From assembly GCF_008801605.1 (NCBI RefSeq), contig NZ_VZPJ01000001.1, positions 558,001 through 622,000 of the forward strand: a stretch of 64,000 nucleotides of DNA. Direction: 5' to 3'. The notes under the pieces were generated by a model. The model saw nothing but the letters and a program-made list of their open reading frames with translations. It did not search any database and was not told the origin of the DNA. This DNA comes from Pseudomonas brassicacearum subsp. brassicacearum. Lineage in GTDB: Bacteria > Pseudomonadota > Gammaproteobacteria > Pseudomonadales > Pseudomonadaceae. Each line of letters opens with the position of its first letter. Positions within the stretch are counted from its first letter, which is position 1. The position numbers and the translations under genes were made by a program. Positions 42,004 to 51,761 of this stretch are shown piece by piece.

Positions 42004-43533
42004 TCAGTGGTAGTAGCCAGGGCCGCGCAGGTTGATGTGCTCGTCGGGCAGCAGCGGCAGGTTTTGCTGGGCCAGCGGCAGGCGCTCCAGCCCTTGGCGC
42101 AGGATCGATTCCAGGCTCTTGTAACTGCATGCGCCCAGTGCCAGCGCACGCTGGCACGCGGCTTCCAGCCGCGCTTCGCCGTGCTGTTTGCTCAGGCGCA
42201 GGATGCCCAGGCAGGCGCGGAAGCCGTGCTGAGGATGGATTCGGCGCTCGAGGATGTAGGCGATGACGCCTGCGGTGTTAGGCCCGGTCTGCTCTGCCCA
42301 GCGGATCAACCGTTGTGGAGTCCATTCGGCGTGCTCGCGGTGGCTCTTGGGCATGTGCTCGGTTTGGGTGGTGTGGCGGCCATTGTGCTGCGAGCGAAGG
42401 TGGCTGGCCACGCGCTGGTTGGCGTGGAAGCACTCGACGGTCTGGGCGGTGAGTCGTACTTCGAGTTGGTGCTTCACTAGTTGGTACGGCACCGAGTAGA
42501 AGTGGCCATCGACCTCGACGTGATAGTCGATGTGGACGCGCACTTTTTTCCATTCGGCATAGACGTAAGGGTGTTCCGGCAGCCCTTGCAGGGCCGGTTG
42601 GTCGAGGGCCTCGAAAGCTGACCGGCGTGAGCCGGGCAGCTTTTTGAAGGGCTTGTGGTTGAGGCGATCCAGCAGCAGCGCGATGGCTGTGTTGAGTTCG
42701 CCCAACGAGAAGAACTGCCGGTTGCGCAGCACCGCCAGGATCCAGCGTTCGACCACTTGCACGCCGACTTCGACCTTGGCTTTGTCCTTGGGCTTGCGCG
42801 AGCGAGCAGGCAAGACGGCGACGCCGTAATGCTCGGCCAGATCGCGGTAGCTGGGGTTGATATCCGGCTCGTAACGGTGCGCTTTAGTCACGCCACTGCG
42901 CAGATTATCGGGCACCAAGATCTGCGTTGTGCCGCCGAAAAAAGCAAAGCATCGGACGTGCGAGCCCAGCCAGTCGGGCAGTTTCTGCGACCAGGTGGCC
43001 TCGGCAAAGGTGTAGCTGGACGCGCCGAGAACGGCGACGAAGATCTGCGCCTGGCGGATCTCGCCGGTTTGCCGGTCGATGACCGGCGCTGTTTGCCCGG
43101 CGTAATCGACGAACAGCTTTTCGCCAGCACGATGCTCCTGGCGCATGACCACGTCGACCTTGGCGGCCCAAAGGCGGTAGTGCTCGCAGAACCAGCTGTA
43201 TTGGAAGCCTTGCGGGTGAGCGAGTCGATATTCCTGCCAGAGCAAGGCCAGAGTGACGCCGGGGCGGCGCAACTCCGCGTGTACCCACGCCCAGTCAGGC
43301 ATCGGGCGCTGGTCGGTGGGCACCGGCACTGCCGGTGGAAACAGCCGTCGATTCAGCTCCGCATCAGAAATATCGATGGGCCACTGAAGCCCACTTGCGG
43401 CGAACCGGCAAAGGTAATCTCCTGCACTCGAATGGCCGATGGATAAGCTGGCGGCGATCTTGCGCACGGACAGGCCGGCGTCGAACTTTAGGCGTAGTAC
43501 CTCTCGGATTTTACGCATGGATAAACGCTCCAC
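42004..43533 (-). CDS. istA: IS21-family transposase IstA
   Basis: 509 residues: N-terminal helix-turn-helix (LSVRKIAASLSIGHSSAGDYL), a DDE/rve catalytic core starting near KLFVDYAGQTAPVIDR (first D) and containing LVPDNLRSGV (second D), and an Mu-transposase-like C-terminal domain. The start is GTG 43533 with AGAGG 5 bp upstream. The gene reads without interruption, so the element is probably active. Confidence 0.93.
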   Translation of the reverse strand: MERLSMRKIREVLRLKFDAGLSVRKIAASLSIGHSSAGDYLCRFAASGLQWPIDISDAELNRRLFPPAVPVPTDQRPMPDWAWVHAELRRPGVTLALLWQEYRLAHPQGFQYSWFCEHYRLWAAKVDVVMRQEHRAGEKLFVDYAGQTAPVIDRQTGEIRQAQIFVAVLGASSYTFAEATWSQKLPDWLGSHVRCFAFFGGTTQILVPDNLRSGVTKAHRYEPDINPSYRDLAEHYGVAVLPARSRKPKDKAKVEVGVQVVERWILAVLRNRQFFSLGELNTAIALLLDRLNHKPFKKLPGSRRSAFEALDQPALQGLPEHPYVYAEWKKVRVHIDYHVEVDGHFYSVPYQLVKHQLEVRLTAQTVECFHANQRVASHLRSQHNGRHTTQTEHMPKSHREHAEWTPQRLIRWAEQTGPNTAGVIAYILERRIHPQHGFRACLGILRLSKQHGEARLEAACQRALALGACSYKSLESILRQGLERLPLAQQNLPLLPDEHINLRGPGYYH

Positions 43534-43726
43534 GACGACCTCTTCGCTTCGATAAAAGAGGCCGATGGTAGTGAATAATCCTGCGTTGCTGCCTGCCTCA
43601 AAGTGTCCGGATGGCCGTGGAATCGGTGTCCGGATGCTTGTGGAATGAGTGTCCGGATCAGCGTGGAATCAGTGTCCGGATGTTGGTGGAATGGGTGTCC
43701 GGATGGTCATGGAATCCGCACCTAGG

Positions 43727-44004
43727 GGGACCACACGCCGAAGGCTAATTCCACACTGTGAGATGCGCACATAACTCCATATCCGCAGACGCATCACTGA
43801 TCACAATTCTGCCTGACAACCTAACGAGCACGAAGCTCAATAACGTCGTTCTGATCGCAACCTTGAGTGAGGCGCACATTTACAGCGACGACCTGTTGGA
43901 TAACCGCCGCGTTCGTGCCCACGTTTTGAACTCGTCATTTGTGTGACTGCAAAGCAACGCCCTCACTAACCAGCGTTGTGCAGGTAGCGTTTGTACTGGT
44001 CACA
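43727..44004. other. Short region between IS and HNH gene
   Basis: No recognised feature. A 62-codon plus-strand frame (43758-43946) has no ribosome site and no familiar sequence. Confidence 0.4.
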
Positions 44005-45009
44005 TTAGCGTTCCGGGCGACCATACGACGCCGTAAAAAGTTGAGAAACGGCATCATCAAGATCAGGGCTGGGTCGCAGAAGCTCCTGAAAGAGCGACCG
44101 TAGGACCTGCCTATTTGCACCATAGTGAGCTTCCCGATGATGTTCCGGACATAGAGCAATTACATTGCCTGGAGCGTCCCCTCCTTCCTCGCTAAGCGAA
44201 ACAACATGGTGGGTTTCAAGGTACAAGTCACCGTTGCCCTTAAGAAAGCCACGACGGCCGCAAAGCTCGCAGAACCCCTTGGACCGAGCCAAGACCACCT
44301 GGCGTACTTGTGGGCTGCGCACCCAAGCAAACGAAGAAATGGCGATGCGCTCAGGCTCCTCATTCCCCACGAACTGATCCGCCACTCCCACACCATAGGA
44401 GTCAGCGGTAACCTGGGACATGATCGGGAGTTTAGGCTCTTGCAGACGAATCTCTATCTCACTGCCGCTGCTCTGAGTTGGCTCAAGACCCCGACGCAAA
44501 AGGAAAGAGCCGGTTTGCATGTCATAACGCACCAGATTCCAAGGCTGTGGATCCAGCAGGCGGAAGTCCGCTGCCGCACGTTCGTCCTCTTGTAGGGCCA
44601 GATTCTTGCTGGCGACCAAAGCAACGCGTATTAGCCGGCCTTCGCGGTCAGCAATTTTGACGACTTCATCCATCTGGTAGGCGCTGGAAGCCCACTTTTT
44701 GAAGCGCTGCTTCAGTGAGGGATCACGCTGGTCGTTCGAACGCTCTTCGTTGACACGCTGCTCATTCCTGGCATTTCCATAATACTCGACACTGCTTTCC
44801 GTAAAGCTAAGGTCGCTATGCCATAGACACAACAGTACCCGACCAGCACCTTCAAACGCCCAGCGATAGCAATACTTGGGGTTTTGGGCGGGCGTTCTGT
44901 TTGAGGAGATGTTGTGCCAATCTTCAACATCAATACCCGCCTCAGACACCGCGTCGTACACGCGCATCGTGGAGATTGGTTTGAGCTGTTCACGCAAATC
45001 TTCGAGCAT
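44005..45009 (-). CDS. HNH endonuclease
   Basis: 334 residues. The C-terminal nuclease has C247-EL-C250, the catalytic ETHHVV (H267/H268), GNVIALCPEHHREAH (N282, C287, H290, H295), a zinc-bound HNH of the McrA type. The N-terminal 230 residues are unfamiliar and may recognise DNA or a partner. Start 45009 has GGAG 5 bp upstream. It is separated from the next unit by 323 bp and may belong with the putative defence genes upstream by function. It may restrict invading or modified DNA; this is inference. Confidence 0.8.
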   Translation of the reverse strand: MLEDLREQLKPISTMRVYDAVSEAGIDVEDWHNISSNRTPAQNPKYCYRWAFEGAGRVLLCLWHSDLSFTESSVEYYGNARNEQRVNEERSNDQRDPSLKQRFKKWASSAYQMDEVVKIADREGRLIRVALVASKNLALQEDERAAADFRLLDPQPWNLVRYDMQTGSFLLRRGLEPTQSSGSEIEIRLQEPKLPIMSQVTADSYGVGVADQFVGNEEPERIAISSFAWVRSPQVRQVVLARSKGFCELCGRRGFLKGNGDLYLETHHVVSLSEEGGDAPGNVIALCPEHHREAHYGANRQVLRSLFQELLRPSPDLDDAVSQLFTASYGRPER

Positions 45010-45332
45010 ATAAACTCCATCATGAACGCAAACCAGGGAGACTACTGGGTCATTATCCGAGCCTTACAGCCTCGGGGCGGTGCAATCTTCGTCTCTGTAT
45101 GAGCGCAGGAATCGAACATGTGATGAATCCTGTCCCCTCGGAAACAAAAGGTGTTCATGAAGTGATCGAAGCCTGAAGGTAGAAAAAGAGTCAGATGAAA
45201 GCCTTGTGCCGTCATTTTCAGTCCTCGAACTCTATCAGATGCTCATTCCTGAGAGGGACTTCAACTCTCTAAATCAGGCGATACCGGGTAGCGCCGCCGA
45301 AGATCTTCGGCTAATTTGCATGACGATTAAAA
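45010..45332. other. Gene-free gap ahead of the HNH gene
   Basis: I find no coding sequence with a ribosome site in either direction. The base composition becomes AT-rich towards 45.3 kb, where the island's winged-helix gene ends. Confidence 0.4.
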
Positions 45333-46778
45333 TTAATTTGATTCATCAGGTAATTCAAAATGGCTTTCATTCGGCCGTACAGAAGGGGTCTCGATATTTG
45401 TAACTGTACTAAGTAGTTCTTCTGCATTAATAATGACGGACGCGTCAACGCTGACAAAACCAAGTGGTACGGCGTGACCATGTGCGGCCTCAACAGGTAG
45501 ATGTACTAGGACGGCAACCAGTAAACCTGGAACTAGTAATATTTCGACAGAGCGAGGCAGCTCTCCTGTTGTAAGTTGGATAGTCTTACGGAAAGCTTTG
45601 TCAGGTGCGCGATGAGTTTCGTCACGAAGTAGAATTGCCGAGACAGTAGGGTCATAAGTCTCCGACTTGCTGGATAACAACTGCGACAACCTATCGATTA
45701 ACTCCGGCAAAGTTCTGGTTCGACCCCAGTGCCAAGTATAAGGCGCACGCCAATAAAATTTAGTAGGTAGGCTTTCCGTCGGTGTGTTGGCAACACCTAA
45801 AGCTAATCCATTTAATATTAATCGTATATTTTTTGCGGTGAATAGCGGGCCAACTATAGGAATAGTAGTCCTATTTTTTCGAAATCCCGCTGATTTTAAT
45901 GATACTACCTCTTTATAGAATTTTTTTACAGACACTACCTCTTTGCTAGAATACTCCCCCATTAAATTTGGCGCCAAATCAAGCAAAATTTTATACTGCT
46001 CTTTCGCATCCCTCGGCAAGGAAAAGCGTAATTCGTCCACGAATCTAGCTACAGCAGGAGTTATTTTTGACCTATGATCCAGCTCGTCTTCCGAACGCCA
46101 AATTGTTAGATCTGGCTCACCTCGAGAAGGTAGAGTTTTTTGTGCTTTTACTACTACCGGAACTATAGCAACAAATCGGTCTCCTGGGGAGACGCTATCA
46201 ATTGAGTAAAGTGACTTTCTAGGACCAGATTTAAATTCGCGTCGAAAAGCAATCTCACTGAAGTGTTTTTTGAACGAAATAGTAACTTGCTCTGTGCCCT
46301 TGCTAGCAGTAGCGGGGTCAATGGCAAGTTCTGGCAATGCAGGGTCGAAATGATCGGTCCAACCTTTCTCTTGTGGTGCAAAAGATATTTGGTCAAAACC
46401 AATGTCCAGCGAGCTGTTATCAACATTGAAAATTTGAGGGCTATCATTATCAGGAACAAAAAGATTTCGTCCTGCGCTTGTTAGCCACAATCGTCCAGAG
46501 TCACGATTTATGTAGCCAAGACTTACAGACTCATTCAGCAAATAAGTCATCTCAACCGCAGAGAAGTCGAAAAATTTCGAAACCTCAGATTCATACATGC
46601 CGTCTATGGAGTGGATTAATCGAAGTAAAAACTCGGTGGTTAATGAAGCTTTTCCAGTCTCGGCGACCTTGAAATTTATCCGATAACGACGGCAAGGAAG
46701 GAAAACATCATAGATACCTATCTCTATGTTAGAGTCTTCTTTCTCTAGCTCAAGTTTATTTGAAGTAAGCTGATCCAT
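45333..46778 (-). CDS. Uncharacterised protein with winged-helix-like N-terminal region
   Basis: 481 residues, no family recognised. The only suggestive stretch is about residues 50-108 (FLLRLIHSIDGMYESEVSKF, SLGYINRDSGRLWLTSAGRN), which looks like a winged-helix module of the kind that follows helicases in defence operons. The rest is a mixed alpha/beta chain with no catalytic motif I can name. It starts 18 bp after the helicase stop with GAGGAG 8 bp from ATG, so the two are one operon. The gene is distinctly AT-rich. It is probably an essential partner of the helicase fusion. Confidence 0.7.
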   Translation of the reverse strand: MDQLTSNKLELEKEDSNIEIGIYDVFLPCRRYRINFKVAETGKASLTTEFLLRLIHSIDGMYESEVSKFFDFSAVEMTYLLNESVSLGYINRDSGRLWLTSAGRNLFVPDNDSPQIFNVDNSSLDIGFDQISFAPQEKGWTDHFDPALPELAIDPATASKGTEQVTISFKKHFSEIAFRREFKSGPRKSLYSIDSVSPGDRFVAIVPVVVKAQKTLPSRGEPDLTIWRSEDELDHRSKITPAVARFVDELRFSLPRDAKEQYKILLDLAPNLMGEYSSKEVVSVKKFYKEVVSLKSAGFRKNRTTIPIVGPLFTAKNIRLILNGLALGVANTPTESLPTKFYWRAPYTWHWGRTRTLPELIDRLSQLLSSKSETYDPTVSAILLRDETHRAPDKAFRKTIQLTTGELPRSVEILLVPGLLVAVLVHLPVEAAHGHAVPLGFVSVDASVIINAEELLSTVTNIETPSVRPNESHFELPDESN

Positions 46779-46796
46779 CACAGACTCTCCTCGCTA

Positions 46797-49700
46797 CTAA
46801 TTTTTTTTGCGAATCGACGAAATACCATTTGTTTGATGTTCTCGCTGCTTCTCAATAAGACCTACTGCGTCAACGAATATTCCATTACCAAATTTTACCT
46901 CCCCACTGAAATGATCTACCAGTTCGGCCATGGGGCCACCGGGCATCCATCGACTCTTTGCTCCAACAATAATTAACCAATCCATAGCCCGGCTTACAGC
47001 TACGTTTATTCGATTTGGACGAGACATGAATCCTGGCCTAATTGTGGCTCCATCATTGTTGCGAGTGCCATCAGCATTATTTCGTACAAGTGATAATATG
47101 ACTATACGGTTTTCCTTGCCTTGATAACTATCAACAGTATCAACTTTCAGAGAGCTTAGAATTTCTTCATTTAAGTTGGCTAACTGGATTTTGTGGCGAA
47201 TAGCAACCGCCTGAGCACCATATGTGCAAATCACCCCAATCGCGGGTTCCAAATTTCCTCGCTCGCGCAACCAATGTAGAAAGTCCTCATCATTACTCCA
47301 TTCGCTGAGTATTCCTACAATTAGATCAATTTCAACTTGGTTAATTAGAGATTTTCGCCCCCTGCCAATATGTGGCTTTTGGAATGCGGCATCACCCATT
47401 TCATCCGTGTAAATCCATGTTAAAGGATGGTGAATTCCTAAAGGATTAACCTTTTCTTCATCGTCCGTATGTGTTCTGCCAGGTTTCAAATCTTTGTCAT
47501 AAAAGGTATCTGCAACAACCCTTCCGATTGACGGTAGCATTCGATATTGGACGTTAAGCTTTTGACTGATTTTCGCTCCCAGCGGAGTTTCGAACACCTG
47601 TTCGAAAGCGCTTTTGACAATATCCTCAGCCGGATAGCCAGTTTGATCAGCCACCATCGCGACCACTTTTTCCTGACTCCGTGGTTCCAACTGGCGTTGA
47701 TCTCCAACGAGAACAATCCACCGTCCGGCTTGCATAGGAACGGCCAGTTCACTGGCAGAACAGCGTGCAGCCTCATCAATAATAACGAGGTCAAAAGCGG
47801 TTGATGTCAAGCCAAGAGACGAGCGTCCCAGACCAACACAGGTACCAGCCACAATCTGCCGCGTGCCTGCGAGAAAAGTTTCGAAACTCCGATCCGCAGT
47901 AGAAACGCTCCCAATTATGTCTTGAGTCAATCGGGAAACAGATCGAAGTTTCGCGATCAAATCAGGTGCGCATCGAAACTTACGGGCGACTACAGAGTAA
48001 ACATCGTCCATAAAAAAACTGTCAGGAAGAGATTCCAGCTTAGGTGTTTCAACATCTAGATCCAAACCAGATAGCAAAGTATCTATTGTTTGCAACAAGC
48101 TTTTAACTCGAACTAGCACCCCTTCAGGAATAACATCTACGGATAAGGCATTCAATTGCTCGAAAACCGGGCTTAGCGTTGTTTCAACTTTAATTAGCAC
48201 ATCAGCAACTTCTTCCGGCAGGCCGATAGAAACGGAAGCTGCTGTAAGTCTTTGTTTGAGTGTTGCCCGGAACTTGTCTTTGTATAGTTGCTCGACCTTT
48301 GCCACATGATAAGGGAGAAGTTGTTCGGAAACCTTTTCTTCTTGACCAATGCGGATAATGCTTGGGGCATCTTCTGTACTTGGGAAAAGTTTTAAAACAG
48401 CTTGGGCTGCATTGTTGACAGCTTCATGGGATTGGCTTGCGATGAGTACATTTCGTACAATGTTTTTTGACAGCGCATAGTGAACTAAAGCTCCAATCCA
48501 TCGTGTCTTGCCGGTTCCGGGCGGCCCTTGAAGCAGACTCATCGGTCTTACTTGAAAGGCGCGGATTAATGCTTCAGCTTGGCGTTGGTTAAGACCATAC
48601 GTAGCTTGAACCTCTAATACATCTATATCAATTTTTTGCTCTACAATTGGGGGGGATACATCAGGGTCAAAATAGTCTATTAGATTTCTGACTACTGACT
48701 CCCGGTTTAGGATGCGTTTAACCGCGGCGTCGCGACGAGTAATATCAGAAAAGTGCAGTTGACTCTGAAATCGCAATCGTTGTTCTGCATCCATTAGGTT
48801 TCCCATGAATGTGCTTCTGCCGCCGTCATCTATGTGGATAAACTCTGCACTTGATTTCGACACATCTAGTAAACCAACCCGTCTCCAACGATTATCATTA
48901 CCCAGCTTTTCAACAGTTACTTTGTCGTGACGAGAAAACTCGAACGTTCCACACTCTAGAATTATTGGTACAGCATGTACTTTTGTCTCTTTTCTGAAAG
49001 TACTAGGTCCCAATGTTGTGGCCTCGTTTGTTAAACCGACCTCCACATCTACTAAAGCGCGCCAGAGATCAGGCGTACTCGACCTTGACCTACCGTAGCT
49101 TTTCTCAATTATTTCGGTGACAGCGTCTTCGTCCGTTTCTGCCTGAGTTACTTCGCCCTCGGCTTCTGGATCTTCATTTTCGACCGAAATATCTAATTCA
49201 TCATTCGTCTGATCACTTTCGGTAAATTTACTCTCGATCAACTCAATAAATGGGCTCTCTTTGAAAAGCTCAATAAAATCCGCGTACGAGTCCTGTACAC
49301 CTCCAATGACAGCGAGAGAGGCAGAAAATATACCTTGCTGCATCCGCAGCAGACGGCGATGTTCTGCTTGGGGAGCACTTGAAAGTTTCACCTTGTTTAG
49401 TGTTTTGTTGGAGAAGCTAAAGTATAAAATATCCGAAACACCTCGGATAAAAAGCTTATTTTTGTTGAACCCGTACCCAAAAAAACCCTCGTCAGGCAAA
49501 ATATCGCCCGACCTAGATTCAGATAGTGCAATTGATAAACTACGTTTTGCCTGTGAACCTTCTGGTCGTAAAATGCTAACCACAGCATCTCGAAGAGGGA
49601 GTAGAGTGGCGTTGGCTAAGATAGTGTCGCGATACTCGGCGAGCGCACCATCTAGCACCTTGCGCACGCCATCATCAATACCGTCATTAACTAATAGTTC

Positions 49701-51761
49701 TTCAACTATTTTTGTAACTGCATACCTATCACGCTCTAATGTGCCACCCGAAGAAGGTGAATATGCAGATGTACTTATTTCCCCATCAGCCAGACAACTA
49801 AAGTCGAGATAATCGATCAGTTTAGGCTCCATGCCCTCACCACACACCAAAATATTATCTGGTTTCAAATCTCCATGAACGTAACCTGAATCATGAAGCT
49901 TTATAACGCTTTCGATCAATGCAAGTATAAAATTTAGTCGTTGTGTTTGGTGTAGGGAGGCAGAGTCAGCCATTATTGCATGCGAGCTTAAACTAGGTGC
50001 ATCAACGTAGTCTTGGATAAGTGCAAATGAATCTGACAACCAATACGCGTCGCGAAGCTGTACGCATCCCGGCGGAGGTGAGTTAGCATATTGTCTCGCT
50101 TTTTCAAGAAAATCAAGAATGCGAGGTTGATCTATTCCTCCATCACTCCAAGAGGCTCTTTTCCACAGTTTCCCAAGAAATCTCTCTTCGCCTTTTTCAG
50201 CAATCCATATCGTTTTGAAATCATCATCAGAAATAATAACTTCATCAGGATACTGTCTGAATAGCTGTCTTTGAGAGCCGATCGACTTAAATGTTTCTAG
50301 TCTCTTTAGAATTGCAGCGCCTGTATCTATAGGCTTTAGTGCATTGTTGAATTCTTCTAGGAACTTTGACGCATCTGCATATCTCGAGTTGTCCCAGGCA
50401 AGGGCGCGCTCTAGGACATGGTGCAGGTGTCTGAATTGATTCCCTACATCTATAGAGTTTTTCCACTCAGGAGGCTCCGACTTTGGAATAGTGCCAAATA
50501 GCACCAAATGTATCAGTACTCCAAGGTGAAAAACATCTTTCTGCTCTGGTGTTGATTTGAAATCGATAATGTCATCCGGCAGGTTCGTACTAGATAGAAA
50601 CTGGTATCGATTTTCGCCGAGCGACTCTGCCTCCGGATACTTAGCAGCCATCAAATGTGATAGCTTTACCTCACTAGGTAATCCAATCCAAACACTATGC
50701 TCACCTATGTCAAGATGGGCCGTCTGATAATTATGGAGGCAGTTGGCTTGATGAATCAGCTGCCTTGCAATCTCTATTCTTTCTTCCGATCTTAAACGAG
50801 GAAGCTCGCTTCTGGCGAATTCGGAAAGCCGCTTCATTCTCTTACGTAGATCGTAAACCTCCCAATATTCTACACTTTTTTCTGGGTCTTCGGCCTTAGG
50901 TTGAAGTACAGCATTTGCACAGTTTTCACTTCTATCGTTGAGCCAGCCGATAATACTCCTTTCCCGACCGGCGATCTCGAAGCGACCACTTTCCGTTTGA
51001 AAACGGGTATCAGCTTTTGAAAAGTCCCAGCGTCTCAGAAGTCCCACTGCCTGAGCTGCCGAAATATCGTTTACTATAAACTCCTGAAAGATCTCATTTT
51101 GATGTATATAACTCGCGCTACTTTGCTCAGTGGCAATATACTCACCGTAGCGACGCACCCCGTGTTTGAAGTGGCCCGAGCTAACATTAAAAAACTGATT
51201 TAGCCATCTTCCCCACTCGGACGAGCAAATTGGAGTAGTTACAAAGTCCGATGCGACTCCTCCGAAGCGCTCTATTCGCGCGCTAGTGTCCTTCACTGTG
51301 GTTACGAATTGCTTTGCGGTGAAGACCGAATTTATTTCTGTGGGCGCGATACCATTCAAATCATGGCTACTTGTTAGAACCACTACCCCATAAAGCCTCG
51401 GAGTAAGAAGTTTTGGATATCCTGTACGTTTGGACTGCTTGTCCAAAAAATCTGCTAAGAGAAAGCTAGTCTCCCGAGTATTGTCCAGAATTTTCTGAAC
51501 AGGTGATTGTCCCTCAAGTGGTTTCCCATTGAGTGTCCATCCACCATTAGCACTAGCGTATTTTCCATAACCATCTTTAAGATCAATCAAAAAAATTCTA
51601 TCTACCGCAAAAAGAATTAAATCTATTTCACGGGCTCCAAGTGGCAGTGAGAGCGCCAGATTGGTGTGGCCAATCCATTCATCAGGCAAATGCTTTTGCA
51701 AATAGCTGATACCAGGGATCTCCCGCTGGTGAATTCCTTTCCCATGATTGATAATTCTCAT
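46797..51761 (-). CDS. NERD / kinase-like / kinase / SF1-helicase fusion protein (candidate anti-phage defence)
   Basis: 1654 residues. About 40-150: NERD nuclease-like domain (REIDLILFAVDRIFLIDLKD, with the conserved E-D-D/K spacing). About 240-470: degenerate kinase-like region (AHLDIGEHSVWIG in place of the catalytic loop). About 500-735: protein-kinase-like domain with H629-GDLKPDN636 and a DFG-equivalent at D650. About 845-885: acidic linker. About 1050-1640: DNA2/UvrD-type SF1 helicase with GPPGTGKT (1079-1086), DEAA (1329-1332), GDQRQLEP (1353-1360), VDSYQGKE (1543-1550) and NVAVSRA (1586-1592). The AT-rich composition and island location suggest transfer. NERD plus kinase resembles PglW of BREX; the fused helicase is unusual. 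Function inferred. Confidence 0.85.
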   Translation of the reverse strand: MRIINHGKGIHQREIPGISYLQKHLPDEWIGHTNLALSLPLGAREIDLILFAVDRIFLIDLKDGYGKYASANGGWTLNGKPLEGQSPVQKILDNTRETSFLLADFLDKQSKRTGYPKLLTPRLYGVVVLTSSHDLNGIAPTEINSVFTAKQFVTTVKDTSARIERFGGVASDFVTTPICSSEWGRWLNQFFNVSSGHFKHGVRRYGEYIATEQSSASYIHQNEIFQEFIVNDISAAQAVGLLRRWDFSKADTRFQTESGRFEIAGRERSIIGWLNDRSENCANAVLQPKAEDPEKSVEYWEVYDLRKRMKRLSEFARSELPRLRSEERIEIARQLIHQANCLHNYQTAHLDIGEHSVWIGLPSEVKLSHLMAAKYPEAESLGENRYQFLSSTNLPDDIIDFKSTPEQKDVFHLGVLIHLVLFGTIPKSEPPEWKNSIDVGNQFRHLHHVLERALAWDNSRYADASKFLEEFNNALKPIDTGAAILKRLETFKSIGSQRQLFRQYPDEVIISDDDFKTIWIAEKGEERFLGKLWKRASWSDGGIDQPRILDFLEKARQYANSPPPGCVQLRDAYWLSDSFALIQDYVDAPSLSSHAIMADSASLHQTQRLNFILALIESVIKLHDSGYVHGDLKPDNILVCGEGMEPKLIDYLDFSCLADGEISTSAYSPSSGGTLERDRYAVTKIVEELLVNDGIDDGVRKVLDGALAEYRDTILANATLLPLRDAVVSILRPEGSQAKRSLSIALSESRSGDILPDEGFFGYGFNKNKLFIRGVSDILYFSFSNKTLNKVKLSSAPQAEHRRLLRMQQGIFSASLAVIGGVQDSYADFIELFKESPFIELIESKFTESDQTNDELDISVENEDPEAEGEVTQAETDEDAVTEIIEKSYGRSRSSTPDLWRALVDVEVGLTNEATTLGPSTFRKETKVHAVPIILECGTFEFSRHDKVTVEKLGNDNRWRRVGLLDVSKSSAEFIHIDDGGRSTFMGNLMDAEQRLRFQSQLHFSDITRRDAAVKRILNRESVVRNLIDYFDPDVSPPIVEQKIDIDVLEVQATYGLNQRQAEALIRAFQVRPMSLLQGPPGTGKTRWIGALVHYALSKNIVRNVLIASQSHEAVNNAAQAVLKLFPSTEDAPSIIRIGQEEKVSEQLLPYHVAKVEQLYKDKFRATLKQRLTAASVSIGLPEEVADVLIKVETTLSPVFEQLNALSVDVIPEGVLVRVKSLLQTIDTLLSGLDLDVETPKLESLPDSFFMDDVYSVVARKFRCAPDLIAKLRSVSRLTQDIIGSVSTADRSFETFLAGTRQIVAGTCVGLGRSSLGLTSTAFDLVIIDEAARCSASELAVPMQAGRWIVLVGDQRQLEPRSQEKVVAMVADQTGYPAEDIVKSAFEQVFETPLGAKISQKLNVQYRMLPSIGRVVADTFYDKDLKPGRTHTDDEEKVNPLGIHHPLTWIYTDEMGDAAFQKPHIGRGRKSLINQVEIDLIVGILSEWSNDEDFLHWLRERGNLEPAIGVICTYGAQAVAIRHKIQLANLNEEILSSLKVDTVDSYQGKENRIVILSLVRNNADGTRNNDGATIRPGFMSRPNRINVAVSRAMDWLIIVGAKSRWMPGGPMAELVDHFSGEVKFGNGIFVDAVGLIEKQREHQTNGISSIRKKN

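Larger units (their letters stand above)
41124..43721 (-). mobile_element. IS21-family insertion sequence
   Basis: 2598 bp with imperfect terminal inverted repeats starting GTGCGGATTCCA at both ends, istA and istB inside, and a 5-bp target duplication CTAGG at 41119-41123 and 43722-43726. Each end carries regularly spaced copies of GTGTCCGGAT or its relative: five at the right (43603, 43626, 43649, 43672, 43695) and three at the left (41140, 41163, 41186), all exactly 23 bp apart, as expected for transposase binding sites of this family. It appears intact and recent. Confidence 0.9.

Noticed and set aside
43603-43721. CRISPR-like regular repeats
   Set aside because: The 23-bp spaced repeats are the internal end repeats of the IS21 element; the intervening segments are not unique spacers and no cas genes are present.
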